64,000 bases of DNA, from assembly GCA_900542475.1 (NCBI GenBank), contig UQNO01000005.1, forward strand, positions 1-64,000, read 5' to 3'. The notes under the pieces were generated by a model. It was not told the DNA's origin. It ran no database searches and worked only from the letters and a program-made list of their open reading frames with translations. The position numbers and the translations under genes were made by a program. Shown here piece by piece: positions 25,938-34,204 of this stretch; position 1 is the first letter of the stretch; each line of letters opens with the position of its first letter. The stretch is from an uncultured Bacteroidota bacterium. GTDB taxonomy: Bacteria; Bacteroidota; Bacteroidia; Bacteroidales; F082.

Positions 25938-27098
25938 ATGAAATACAACTTCGATGAAATAATAAACAGGGCAGGCACTGAAAGTGTCAAATATGACTTG
26001 AGAGACAAGGTCTTCGGTAAAGCCGATGTCATTCCGATGTGGGTTGCCGACATGGATTTCCGCACTCCGGATTTCATCAGAAATGCCGTGATTGAACGCG
26101 CGAAATATGATGTTTACGGCTACACTTTCCGCGAAGACGCATATTTTCAGGCTATAGCCGACTGGATTAGCGGACGTCACGGATGGGATGTGCGGAAAGA
26201 ATGGATGACATATACTCCGGGAGTGGTGGCGGCGTTCAACATGGCAGTGATGGGGTTGACAAACGAAGGCGATGAGGTCATAATACAACCGCCTGTCTAT
26301 CCGCCGTTTTTCCATGCTGTGGAAAACCATGGCCGCAAGCTTGTCCTAAATCCGCTGATTGACACCGCCGAAGGTTTTGTCATGGACTATGAGTTGCTTG
26401 AAAAACAAGCGAAGACCGCCAAGATGTTGATACTCTGCAATCCGCATAATCCTGTCGGAAGATGTTGGAAAAAAGAGGAACTGCAAAGACTTGGCGATAT
26501 ATGCTTGAGAAACAATGTGTTGGTGTTCTCCGATGAGATTCACTGCGACCTTGTCCTGCCAGGCTTCAAGCACCTGCCTTTTGCCGGTATCTGCAAGGAG
26601 TTTGAGCAGCACAGCATCACAGCGCACGCTGCAAGTAAGACTTTCAATCTCGCAGGCATGGCCACTTCCACGATTATAATACCGAACAAGGACTTGCGAG
26701 AGAAGTACGTGTCGTTTGTCGATAGTATGGAAGTCAATTTAGGCAATATTTTCGGTAAAATCGCCACGAAAACAGCGATGGAGCAAGGCGAGGGGTGGTT
26801 GCGGGAACTGTTGCAATATATCGAAGGTAATATCGACTATGTTGTTGACTTCATCAATGCCAATCTGCCTAAAATAAAAGTCCACAAAGCCGAAGCCACA
26901 TACATGCTTTGGCTTGACTTCTCGGCATACAACCTTGACAACCAAACTCTTAACCACAAAATGATATTCGAAGCCGGGTTGGGTTTAAACAACGGCAAAG
27001 AGTTCGGCGAGCAAGGCGAGCGATGCTTGAGAATAAATTTGGCTTGTCCGCGTAGCGTTGTGGAAGAAGCGATGAGAAGGATAAAATCTGTATTTTGA
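25938..27098 (+). CDS. PatB/MalY-type pyridoxal-phosphate C-S lyase
   Basis: The protein is 386 aa. The ATG at 25938 (MKYNFDEIINRAGTESVKYD) matches the family start; an earlier ATG at 25890 is unsupported. It is a fold-type I aminotransferase-like protein with PMWVADMDF, the NPHNPVGR substrate motif, SDEIHCDL (Asp and His contacting PLP) and the Schiff-base lysine in ASKTFNLAG. PatB/MalY enzymes cleave cystathionine or cysteine conjugates to a thiol, pyruvate and ammonia in the cytoplasm. It could supply homocysteine for methionine synthesis or degrade cysteine; the context does not discriminate. Confidence 0.9.
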   Translation: MKYNFDEIINRAGTESVKYDLRDKVFGKADVIPMWVADMDFRTPDFIRNAVIERAKYDVYGYTFREDAYFQAIADWISGRHGWDVRKEWMTYTPGVVAAFNMAVMGLTNEGDEVIIQPPVYPPFFHAVENHGRKLVLNPLIDTAEGFVMDYELLEKQAKTAKMLILCNPHNPVGRCWKKEELQRLGDICLRNNVLVFSDEIHCDLVLPGFKHLPFAGICKEFEQHSITAHAASKTFNLAGMATSTIIIPNKDLREKYVSFVDSMEVNLGNIFGKIATKTAMEQGEGWLRELLQYIEGNIDYVVDFINANLPKIKVHKAEATYMLWLDFSAYNLDNQTLNHKMIFEAGLGLNNGKEFGEQGERCLRINLACPRSVVEEAMRRIKSVF

Positions 27099-27105
27099 AG
27101 TTGGA

Positions 27106-28347
27106 TTACCAGTCCACGGATTGTCTAACCATAGGCATTGTCATGCATCTTGCGCCGCCGCCGCCGCGTACAAGTTCGTTGCCTTCAAATGCCACCACAC
27201 AACGTTTGTAGTTGTCAACGCTGACTTTCCCTGATGCCACGTCGGCGGCTTTCAGTATCTCGAAGCCGTTCTTGTTCAGGGCTTCGAGAGTGTTGTAGTT
27301 TCTCGCATACCCCAACACTTTACCTGGTGCGAATGCGAAGAAATTAGCGCCGCTATGCCACTGTTCGCGAGGCCCGAAATACTCGTCGCCGCCACCGCAG
27401 AAGACAGGCTCGAGTTTCACTCCGAGTTTCTCCAATGCGTCGAGAATGTTTTTCTCTTCGGTAATCTTGGTGTCATTATAGCCATTTACCTCGTAATGTA
27501 CGGTTTTGAATCTTTCGTTCATTATCACTGGCTTATACACCATGCCGCGGTCTTTGTCGAGGAATGTGAACACCATGTCGAGATGGATGAATGACTCCGG
27601 CTCATGGGGCAGCTGCTGTGTTATGAGATGACGCTTTCCGCCGAGTGCCCTGAGGTGCTCAAGCAATGCGTTGACACCCTCCTTGCTCGTTCTTATGCCT
27701 GTGCCGCTAAGAATGATGTCATGACGCGCTATCTCGATGTCGCCACCCTCTATGGAGCCGACGCCTTCCATGCCGTAACGGTTGATAGGATTGACGGCAT
27801 CAACGTCAATTATCGTTGAATGTTTGAATATCGATGTCCAAAGCATGGTCTCGCGGTCGCGAACATCAGTGGCCATCTTGCTTATCATCACCGTGTTGTA
27901 CATGGTGAATGCGGCATCTCTTATGAAAAACAGATTCGGAACAGGAGGGAAGATATAGCGTTTCTTCAGACTTTTGTTGTCGTAGCCTTCGATGAGCACT
28001 GTTGCGAGTTTCTCCACGTCAAACTCGTCGAGCAGCTCTTTCATGAACGGCAGGTCTTCTCTCTCGCATATCTTACATATAAGATCCTCCTTGACTGTGT
28101 TGTTTTTTAAAATGTCTATAAGCAAATCCTTGAAATACAACACGTTGGTAACTTTTTTAAGACTTCCCTCGAAATCCTTGTAGTTTTCCAACGCTTCACG
28201 ATAGTTTAAAATATCACTAAAAAGGAATTTGTGGGCGTTTTCCGGTGTCATGTGCTCAATCTCCTCGCCAGGAGCGTGCAAAATGACATGTTCAAGCTTG
28301 CCAATCTCTGATTCAACACACGGTTTTACGCATCGAAAATAATCCAT
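27106..28347 (-). CDS. arcA: Arginine deiminase
   Basis: The protein is 413 aa, full length. Conserved elements are ELGKLE-like GKLEHVILHAPG at the start, FIRDAAF, GSIEGGDIE, HLDMVFTFLD and the C-terminal loop GGGARCMTMP with nucleophile C401. It hydrolyses arginine to citrulline and ammonia. No arcB or arcC is adjacent, so the rest of the pathway, if present, is elsewhere. It is convergent with the PatB gene (7-bp gap). Confidence 0.93.
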   Translation of the reverse strand: MDYFRCVKPCVESEIGKLEHVILHAPGEEIEHMTPENAHKFLFSDILNYREALENYKDFEGSLKKVTNVLYFKDLLIDILKNNTVKEDLICKICEREDLPFMKELLDEFDVEKLATVLIEGYDNKSLKKRYIFPPVPNLFFIRDAAFTMYNTVMISKMATDVRDRETMLWTSIFKHSTIIDVDAVNPINRYGMEGVGSIEGGDIEIARHDIILSGTGIRTSKEGVNALLEHLRALGGKRHLITQQLPHEPESFIHLDMVFTFLDKDRGMVYKPVIMNERFKTVHYEVNGYNDTKITEEKNILDALEKLGVKLEPVFCGGGDEYFGPREQWHSGANFFAFAPGKVLGYARNYNTLEALNKNGFEILKAADVASGKVSVDNYKRCVVAFEGNELVRGGGGARCMTMPMVRQSVDW

Positions 28348-28370
28348 AAAATAGTCTTTTTAAATTTCTG

Positions 28371-28378
28371 CAAAGATA
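28371..28378 (-). promoter_or_regulatory. -7 box for arcA
   Basis: TATCTTTG on the minus strand, 24 bp before the arcA ATG, fits TAnnTTTG exactly. Confidence 0.6.
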
Positions 28379-28387
28379 CAAAAAAAA

Positions 28388-28897
28388 TCAATACAACTCC
28401 AAAAATTCATACCCGTTTCCCATGGCATCTATAAACCTTATCAAATCGGCGGTCTTGATGACGCAAGTTCCGGTGTTGTCGTTTGGGTGGAAACTGATAT
28501 ATTCGGATTTCAGAAGATTTTTGTCTATGTAAAGATAAACATGATGTTCTTCATCGTTGATGATTCCGAAAGGAGAGACGCTACCTGGCTTCAGTCCAAG
28601 ATACTTGTCCATTCTTACCTCTGATGCGAAACTCAACTTTCCTTGTTTAAGACGATGTTCCAGATCATGGATTGCAAGTTGCCGCATACAGTCGAAAACA
28701 ACCAAATAATGGCGGTTTCCCTTGTGGTTTCTGAAAAACAGATTTTTACAATGTGTCCATTCGAACTTGCCCCAATAATTCAACGCATCTTCAATCGTCG
28801 GCAGTGACGGGTGAGACAACAACTTAAAGGGGATTCCAAGTTCATTCAGTTTGTCAACGACTTTTTTTTGTCTTTCCGACAAAATGTTTTCTGTCAT
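28388..28897 (-). CDS. proX: Prolyl-tRNA editing protein ProX (YbaK/EbsC family)
   Basis: The protein is 169 aa, a single YbaK-type editing domain. Diagnostic features are HPSLPTIEDA near residue 29, CKNLFFRNHKGNRHYLVV (catalytic-lysine region) and LGLKPGSVSPFGI near residue 107. It deacylates alanine mischarged onto tRNA-Pro. It lies 37 bp downstream of the SPFH gene on the same strand; a short CGCC/GGCG hairpin in the gap may reduce read-through. ProX is the usual product name; the symbol is also used for an unrelated transporter component. Confidence 0.9.
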   Translation of the reverse strand: MTENILSERQKKVVDKLNELGIPFKLLSHPSLPTIEDALNYWGKFEWTHCKNLFFRNHKGNRHYLVVFDCMRQLAIHDLEHRLKQGKLSFASEVRMDKYLGLKPGSVSPFGIINDEEHHVYLYIDKNLLKSEYISFHPNDNTGTCVIKTADLIRFIDAMGNGYEFLELY

Positions 28898-28934
28898 AAT
28901 ATTTTATCGCCTACGGCGAGAGGTTTTTATAGAA

Positions 28935-29903
28935 TCATTTGAAAATTTCCTTAATTCCACCGATACTGCCAAGCATATTCGTCGCCTCATAAGGAATATA
29001 GACGGTCTTATTATCTTTGCCGCTTGTCATTTCTTTCAGTGTTTCGACGTATTTTGTTGCCAAAAGATAAGTCGCGGGGTCGGTCTTCGTCTCTTTGATT
29101 GCGTTGGCGACCAGCTGTATGGCTTTGGCTTCGGCCTCCGCCTGCATGATTTTGGCTTTTGCCTCGCCCTCGGCTTCGAGCAATGTTGACTGTTTCACCG
29201 CTTCCGCCTTGTTGATGGCTGATGTTTTTTCGCCTTCGGAGTTAAGAATTGCCGACTGTTTTTCGCCTTCGGCTTTCAAAATCTCGGCACGACGGTTGCG
29301 TTCGGCCTGCATCTGTTTCTCCATCGCTTGTCGCACTGTTTCGGGAGGTGTGATATCCTGAAGTTCGACACGATTGACCTTGACTCCCCATTTATTGGTC
29401 GCATCGTCAAGCACGGCGCGCAACTTGGCGTTTATAGTGTCGCGTGATGTCAAAGTCTCGTCGAGTTCAAGCTCGCCTATAACATTGCGAAGCGTCGTCT
29501 GTGTCAACTTCTCGATAGCGTTGGGCAGGTTGTCAATCTCGTAAACTGACTTGACTGGATCGACAATCTGGAAATAAAGCAGAGCATTGATTTCGGTCGT
29601 GACGTTGTCTTTTGTGATGACATTCTGTTTCGGAAAATCGTAAACCTGTTCGCGAAGATCGATTTTTGTGCTCTCGCTCATGCGCACCACCGGACCTCTC
29701 TGATAGCCTTCAATCACCCGTCGTGTAACTATGATTTTTGGGCGGTCGATGATGGGCCAGATGATATTAAGACCGGCTGGAAGCACCTTGTGGAACTTGC
29801 CGAGGCGTTCTATGACTCTTGTTTCAGACTGAGGGACGACTTTAAGTCCCGCCAAAGCGAATATTACAACAATCGCCGCTATTACTATTACAACATAAAT
29901 CAT
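28935..29903 (-). CDS. SPFH/band 7 (stomatin-like) membrane protein
   Basis: The protein is 322 aa. One N-terminal membrane helix (MIYVVIVIAAIVVIFALAGL) precedes the SPFH domain, with VPQSETRVIERLGKFHKVLPAG at the start. After about residue 185 there is an Ala/Glu-rich coiled coil, AEGEAKAKIMQAEAEAKAIQ. This is the paraslipin/QmcA type. Such proteins oligomerise into membrane microdomain scaffolds. It overlaps the upstream NfeD gene by 4 bp, the standard NfeD-stomatin operon. Confidence 0.93.
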   Translation of the reverse strand: MIYVVIVIAAIVVIFALAGLKVVPQSETRVIERLGKFHKVLPAGLNIIWPIIDRPKIIVTRRVIEGYQRGPVVRMSESTKIDLREQVYDFPKQNVITKDNVTTEINALLYFQIVDPVKSVYEIDNLPNAIEKLTQTTLRNVIGELELDETLTSRDTINAKLRAVLDDATNKWGVKVNRVELQDITPPETVRQAMEKQMQAERNRRAEILKAEGEKQSAILNSEGEKTSAINKAEAVKQSTLLEAEGEAKAKIMQAEAEAKAIQLVANAIKETKTDPATYLLATKYVETLKEMTSGKDNKTVYIPYEATNMLGSIGGIKEIFK

Positions 29904-30343
29904 GATTTTATTTTTTTAACAGTTAATATTATACTTTCAAATGATTCGATTCTCACCTTCTCACCAACTTCGACCGCCGTTCCGTCAACAGACTGGGCTT
30001 TCCAGTCGTCGCCGTCGATTTTTACGCGGCCGAAACCGCCATCGTCTATGCGTTCAGTCACAGTGGCTGTTTTGCCGATGATGCTGTCCATGTTTGTTCT
30101 GACATTGTTGTCGTTGGTCTTCTTATCAACGTATTTCATGATAAAAGGACGTATGAAAACGAATGCGAGGAATGTGCCGACAGCGAATGCCACAACCTGC
30201 CAAGTGAGTGACAAATCGCAAGCCGCCAATATCGCGCTGAATACGCAACCAACTGAAAAACAAGCAACTGCGAATCCGACGGTAAATATTTCAATCACCA
30301 CAAACACGGCTGCAATCAATAGCCAAATCTGCCAAATAGTCAT
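29900..30343 (-). CDS. NfeD-like membrane protein
   Basis: The protein is 147 aa. Three or so hydrophobic segments (residues 3-75) are followed by a C-terminal OB-fold of NfeD type: IGKTATVTERIDDGGFGRVKIDGDDWKA. This short form lacks the ClpP-like protease domain of long NfeD. It is the partner of the downstream SPFH protein, probably in the same membrane assembly. Confidence 0.9.
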   Translation of the reverse strand: MTIWQIWLLIAAVFVVIEIFTVGFAVACFSVGCVFSAILAACDLSLTWQVVAFAVGTFLAFVFIRPFIMKYVDKKTNDNNVRTNMDSIIGKTATVTERIDDGGFGRVKIDGDDWKAQSVDGTAVEVGEKVRIESFESIILTVKKIKS

Positions 30344-30372
30344 AATTCCAAATATTTAAGATTATCAGTTTG

Positions 30373-30380
30373 CAAAGGTA
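30373..30380 (-). promoter_or_regulatory. -7 box for the nfeD-SPFH operon
   Basis: TACCTTTG on the minus strand, 30 bp before the NfeD start, fits TAnnTTTG. The rest of the 182-bp gap up to 30525 holds a partial copy of the dispersed repeat (CGAGATTTCTCCGTC near 30477-30491) and no gene. Confidence 0.55.
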
Positions 30381-30525
30381 TGAAACAATTTTAAGTTATC
30401 AAAATAATTTTTGTCATTTTTATTGAAAAGACGGAATAGAGAACTTTGACAAATAAATTTCATGGACTTCTCATCACGAGATTTCTCCGTCATACGGCTC
30501 TTTGCGCCAAACGACTTGCCCACAG

Positions 30526-31404
30526 CTATATCCAGAACGACTGTGGTAGAGGGGTTTCAAACTTCAGTTCCTGTCCGGTTACAGGGTGAATGAAACAAAG
30601 TTTGAAAGCGTGCAGACCCAGTCGCCCTATTTTATCGTCGCCGTCGCCGTACTTCATGTCGCCGACTACTGGGAAACCGATATCCCGGAGATGCACGCGA
30701 ATCTGATTCTTGCGTCCGGTGTCGAGTCGTAGTTCTACTAAAGAGTATCCGTCGCGCACCTTTATTAATTTATAATGTGTCACGGCGTATTTGCCTCCGT
30801 TGTCGAATTTGGCAGACACCACAACAGGGCCTGTGTCTTTCAGCCACGAGCTTATAGTGCCTTCTTGTTTCCGTATCTCGCCGTGTACTAAAGCCATATA
30901 ACGGCGGTCGTGCACCGTTTCTTTCCAGTTTTCCTCGAATTTCAGCGCGACTTTTTTGTCTTTGGCAAAAATCATCAATCCTGAAGTATTCCTGTCTAAA
31001 CGATGTATTGTGTGCGCATGACATCTCTTATGACTGCTTTCAAGATATTGATTCAAAATGCTTTGAACCGTCTCGTCATTAGGATTCGGCGAATGACAGA
31101 TTATTCCGGCTTTTTTCTCAACGACAAAAAGATAACGGTCCTCATATACAATTCTAACCCATTGATTGTCAATGTGATTTATTTTATGATTTTTATTTAT
31201 CTTCACCTCCATTCCTGGAAGAAGCGAGAAATTATGTCGTGTCACGTTTTTTCCATTGACATATACCGAGCCGCTCGAAAGAATGTTTTTGGCTTTGGTA
31301 CGGCTGATGCCGTCCATTTTTTTCATGATAAACGGCAAAAGCTCGTTATAATCCAAGACCGTGAAAGTCAACTCGTTATTATTGTCGTTTTTTTTGTTTA
31401 GCAT
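30526..31404 (-). CDS. RluA-family 23S rRNA pseudouridine synthase
   Basis: The protein is 292 aa. An S4 RNA-binding domain occupies about residues 15-75 (SRTKAKNILSSGSVYVNGKNV). The RluA catalytic domain carries the signature HRLDRNTSGLMIFAKD, whose Asp is the nucleophile, and later RKNQIRVHLRDIGFPVVGD. It isomerises specific uridines in rRNA or tRNA; the position cannot be assigned. Confidence 0.92.
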   Translation of the reverse strand: MLNKKNDNNNELTFTVLDYNELLPFIMKKMDGISRTKAKNILSSGSVYVNGKNVTRHNFSLLPGMEVKINKNHKINHIDNQWVRIVYEDRYLFVVEKKAGIICHSPNPNDETVQSILNQYLESSHKRCHAHTIHRLDRNTSGLMIFAKDKKVALKFEENWKETVHDRRYMALVHGEIRKQEGTISSWLKDTGPVVVSAKFDNGGKYAVTHYKLIKVRDGYSLVELRLDTGRKNQIRVHLRDIGFPVVGDMKYGDGDDKIGRLGLHAFKLCFIHPVTGQELKFETPLPQSFWI

Positions 31405-31421
31405 TGAAAAATTATTTTACA

Positions 31422-31469
31422 CAAAAATAATATTTTTTTTTAAACCTTTAACAAAAATGTTTAAATTTG
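31422..31469. promoter_or_regulatory. Divergent promoters between the pseudouridine synthase and transketolase genes
   Basis: TATTTTTG on the minus strand (31429-31422) serves the pseudouridine synthase. TAAATTTG on the plus strand (31462-31469), 40 bp before the ATG at 31509, serves the split transketolase. Both fit TAnnTTTG. Confidence 0.6.
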
Positions 31470-31508
31470 CAAAAGATAACGAATTAACATTAACATTTTG
31501 ATAATAAA

Positions 31509-32351
31509 ATGACTATCAATGAATTAAAAGATATTGCGTCGCAAGTAAGACGTGATATCGTCAGGATGGTTCATGCTTGTCAGTCGGGACATCCGGGCGG
31601 CTCGCTCGGTGCCGCTGATATTGTGACGGCCTTGTATTTCGACCAGATGCATATCGACCCGAAGAATTTCAAGATGGACGGGGCGGGAGAGGACTTGTTT
31701 TTCCTTTCCAACGGGCATATCAGTCCGATGTTGTACAGCATTTTGGCTCGCCGCGGATATTTCCCTGTTGCCGAGCTTGCCACTTTCCGTCGTATAGGTA
31801 CGCGCCTTCAGGGACATCCGACTCCTGTCGAGGGGCTGCCTGGCATCCGTGTCGCCAGCGGCTCGTTAGGACAAGGTCTTTCTGTGGCTGTCGGCGCGGC
31901 TCAAGCCAAGAAACTCAACGGCGACAACCATCTCGTGTTCTGCTTGATGGGCGACGGCGAACAGGAGGAAGGTCAGGTCTGGGAAGCGGCGATGTACGCC
32001 CCTGCGAAGAATGTCGATAACCTCGTGGCTATCATCGATTACAATAAGAAACAAATCGACGGCAGCACCGACGACGTGATGAATCTCGGCGATTTAAAAG
32101 CCAAATACGAGGCATTCGGCTGGAAAGTGTATGAATGCAATGGCAACGATATGCAACAAGTCGTTGATACTCTTAATGTCACACGCGACAACGCACACAA
32201 GGGGGTCTCACAGATTATCCTTGCCCACACCGAAATGGGCATGGGAGTCGATTTTATGATGGGAACCCATAAATGGCACGGCACGCCGCCTAACGACGAG
32301 CAAGCCGCCAGTGCTCTTTCACAACTTAAAGAAACATTAGGAGATTATTGA
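31509..32351 (+). CDS. Transketolase, N-terminal (thiamine-diphosphate-binding) subunit
   Basis: The protein is 280 aa. It has CQSGHPGGSLGAADI, ASGSLGQGLSVAVGAA and the ThDP/metal motif GDGEQEEGQVWEA...YNKKQIDG of the transketolase pyrophosphate domain, and stops where that domain ends. The other half is a separate gene 107 bp downstream. Split transketolases of this size are an established form, so this is not a frameshift. Together the pair transfers two-carbon ketol units in the non-oxidative pentose phosphate pathway. Confidence 0.93.
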   Translation: MTINELKDIASQVRRDIVRMVHACQSGHPGGSLGAADIVTALYFDQMHIDPKNFKMDGAGEDLFFLSNGHISPMLYSILARRGYFPVAELATFRRIGTRLQGHPTPVEGLPGIRVASGSLGQGLSVAVGAAQAKKLNGDNHLVFCLMGDGEQEEGQVWEAAMYAPAKNVDNLVAIIDYNKKQIDGSTDDVMNLGDLKAKYEAFGWKVYECNGNDMQQVVDTLNVTRDNAHKGVSQIILAHTEMGMGVDFMMGTHKWHGTPPNDEQAASALSQLKETLGDY

Positions 32352-32365
32352 TAGACTTCTCACCG

Positions 32366-32437
32366 GTCGTTTCGACGGACCGAGTGGCGTAGAGGCTTGA
32401 GCGAAGCAAAAGCATCGGCCGCAGGTTGATGAATCTC
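32366..32437. repeat. Degenerate copy of the dispersed intergenic repeat, between the transketolase genes
   Basis: It starts GTCGTTTCGACGGA and ends ATCGGCCGCAGGTTGATGAATCTC split over its last third. The same start and end order (GTCATTTCGACTGA ... ATCGACCGCAGG ... GAAATCTC) occurs at 61716-61765. Confidence 0.5.
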
Positions 32438-32458
32438 AAACAAATGAATATTATCGAT

Positions 32459-33448
32459 ATGAAAATAGAAGTTCAAAACTACAAAGATACAAGAAGCGGC
32501 TTCGGTGACGGATTGCTCGAAGCCGGAAAACGCAACCCCAAGGTTGTCGGTCTCACTGCCGACCTTACCGGATCCTTGAAAATGGGCGATTTCGCGAAAG
32601 CATTCCCGGAGAGGTTCTTCCAGGTGGGTATCGCTGAAGCCAACATGGTCGGAATAGCGGCGGGGTTGGCCATAGGAGGATATGTTCCGTTCACCGGGAC
32701 ATTCGCCAACTTCTCATCGGCAAGAGTCTACGACCAGATTCGCATGGTGGTGGCTTATTCCAATAAAAACGTGAAGATTTGCGCGTCGCATGCAGGTGTG
32801 ACACTCGGCGAGGACGGCGCGACCCACCAGACACTCGAAGATGTCGGCATGATGAAGATGTTGCCTAACATGACGGTTCTCGTTCCTTGCGATTACAATC
32901 AAACCAAGGCAGCGACAATAGCCGCCGCCGAGTGCGACGGACCTGTCTATCTGCGTTTCGGACGCCCGAAAGTGGCAAACTTCACGCCGATTGACGAGCC
33001 GTTTATCATCGGGAAAGCTCAAATGATACAGGAAGGTACGGACGTTTCCATCTTCGCCTGCGGTCACCTCGTATGGAAAGCTGTCGAGGCATTGCCGATA
33101 TTGAAAGAGATGGGTATCAACGCCGAACTCGTCAATATTCACACTATCAAGCCTTTAGATGTAGAGGCGGTGTTGAAATCCGTGGCAAAGACAGGCTGTG
33201 TGGTGACAGCGGAGGAACACATGCGCAACGGCGGTCTCGGCGACAGTGTCGCGCAGGTACTCGCCTTGAACAATCCAAAACCATTGGAAATGGTGGCTGT
33301 CAACGATGTCTTCGGCCAGAGTGGCACCCCGGACGAGTTGTTGAGACATTATCATCTTGACACTCCGGATATTGTTGATGCAGTGAGGAGAGTGGTGGCG
33401 AGAAAAGACATTCTTGCAGCATCGCAACCGCAGTGGAAACCCCTGTAA
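32459..33448 (+). CDS. Transketolase, C-terminal subunit
   Basis: The protein is 329 aa from the ATG at 32459 (MKIEVQNYKDTRSGFGDGLL); ATGs at 32426, 32429 and 32444 lie in the upstream repeat. It contains the pyrimidine-binding domain with the catalytic Glu in QVGIAEANMVGIAAGLA and HAGVTLGEDGATHQTLEDVG. The transketolase C-terminal domain follows, ending GQSGTPDELL. It pairs with the N-terminal subunit to complete the active site. Confidence 0.93.
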   Translation: MKIEVQNYKDTRSGFGDGLLEAGKRNPKVVGLTADLTGSLKMGDFAKAFPERFFQVGIAEANMVGIAAGLAIGGYVPFTGTFANFSSARVYDQIRMVVAYSNKNVKICASHAGVTLGEDGATHQTLEDVGMMKMLPNMTVLVPCDYNQTKAATIAAAECDGPVYLRFGRPKVANFTPIDEPFIIGKAQMIQEGTDVSIFACGHLVWKAVEALPILKEMGINAELVNIHTIKPLDVEAVLKSVAKTGCVVTAEEHMRNGGLGDSVAQVLALNNPKPLEMVAVNDVFGQSGTPDELLRHYHLDTPDIVDAVRRVVARKDILAASQPQWKPL

Positions 33449-33593
33449 GGACATGCGCGACTGACGCGACTTCAACTCGTCGGCGCATGAGTTCGGCGAA
33501 TGCGTCGATGGGGACAGCGAGAAGTGTGATCCCTTGTTTTTTATCGTTCAAAAAGGTTTTACAGGGCAGCAAAAAAAAATTACTTTATTTTTC

Positions 33594-33622
33594 TTGCCTA
33601 ATCAAAAAAAGTCCTATCTTTG
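33594..33622 (+). promoter_or_regulatory. Promoter of the SRP RNA gene
   Basis: TATCTTTG at 33615-33622 with TTG at 33594-33596 fits the Bacteroidota consensus. Transcription would begin about 5 bp downstream, at the GGGTAAG stem that opens the RNA. The preceding gap (33449-33593) shows no gene. Confidence 0.7.
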
Positions 33623-33626
33623 CAGC

Positions 33627-33722
33627 GGGTAAGTCTTATACGACCAGCTCCTGTTGAACTCCCCCAGGGCCGGAAGGCAGCAAGGGTAGATGGTTGAGCG
33701 GTGCGATATAAGTAGCTTACCC
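33627..33722 (+). ncRNA. ffs: Small bacterial signal recognition particle RNA (4.5S)
   Basis: The apical loop and asymmetric internal loops of the SRP RNA are explicit: the CAGGGCCGGAAGGCAGCAAGG core around 33664-33684 holds the GGAA tetraloop region and the Ffh-binding internal loop. The ends pair as GGGTAAG (33627-33633) with CTTACCC (33716-33722). About 96 nt fits the small SRP RNA without an Alu domain. A T-run follows at 33723-33728. Confidence 0.93.
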
Positions 33723-33730
33723 TTTTTTGT
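33716..33730 (+). terminator. SRP RNA terminator overlapping the leader of the next gene
   Basis: The closing CTTACCC arm of the SRP RNA is followed directly by TTTTTTG. The ATG of the DUF4199 gene is only 8 bp beyond the T-run. Confidence 0.6.
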
Positions 33731-33735
33731 CTGAA

Positions 33736-34203
33736 ATGATAATCGAACCTACATATACAGGCAAACAGTATTGGCTCGCAACAGTCATCTCGGGATTGTT
33801 GTTAAGTGTTTTATTGTCAATAACATATATTGTGTTTTACCTGCGCTTGTATGTTGAATCGTCATACCTGTTCTCAATCATATACCTAATTCCTTTTGTC
33901 TGGCTCAGCATAACCGTTACATTTTTCAAAACCAAGTACGTCTGGAAAGAATTCTCATACGGAAAGGCTTTTTTGATGTGTTTCCTCAGTGGAGTCATCG
34001 GCTCGATTCTGTTCGGCGGCGTGATTTTTACACTGTACGCCTACATGGGAATGGAAAGCAGGATAGGACTCTATGAAAACGGCCGCCAGATGCGTGTGCT
34101 TTTCTCACCCTTGGCGACAGCCGTGTCGATGTTGATAATAAATGTCGTTTTATCAATGATTTATTCATTAATTATTGCTATTTTTGCACGTAAAAAAAAA
34201 TGA
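33736..34203 (+). CDS. DUF4199 inner-membrane protein
   Basis: The protein is 155 aa from the ATG at 33736 (MIIEPTYTGKQYWLATVISG); a TTG at 33727 lies in the SRP terminator. Four membrane helices are apparent, near residues 14-36, 44-65, 76-98 and 125-150. The family is restricted to Bacteroidota and has no known function. It usually precedes a DPM1-like GT2 gene, as here (1 bp gap), suggesting a joint role in envelope glycan or lipid-linked sugar synthesis. Confidence 0.8.
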   Translation: MIIEPTYTGKQYWLATVISGLLLSVLLSITYIVFYLRLYVESSYLFSIIYLIPFVWLSITVTFFKTKYVWKEFSYGKAFLMCFLSGVIGSILFGGVIFTLYAYMGMESRIGLYENGRQMRVLFSPLATAVSMLIINVVLSMIYSLIIAIFARKKK

Positions 34204-34204
34204 A

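Noticed and set aside
31509..33448. Transketolase as one gene broken by a frameshift
   Set aside because: The two halves have separate starts, a 107-bp gap holding a repeat, and exactly match the known split form.
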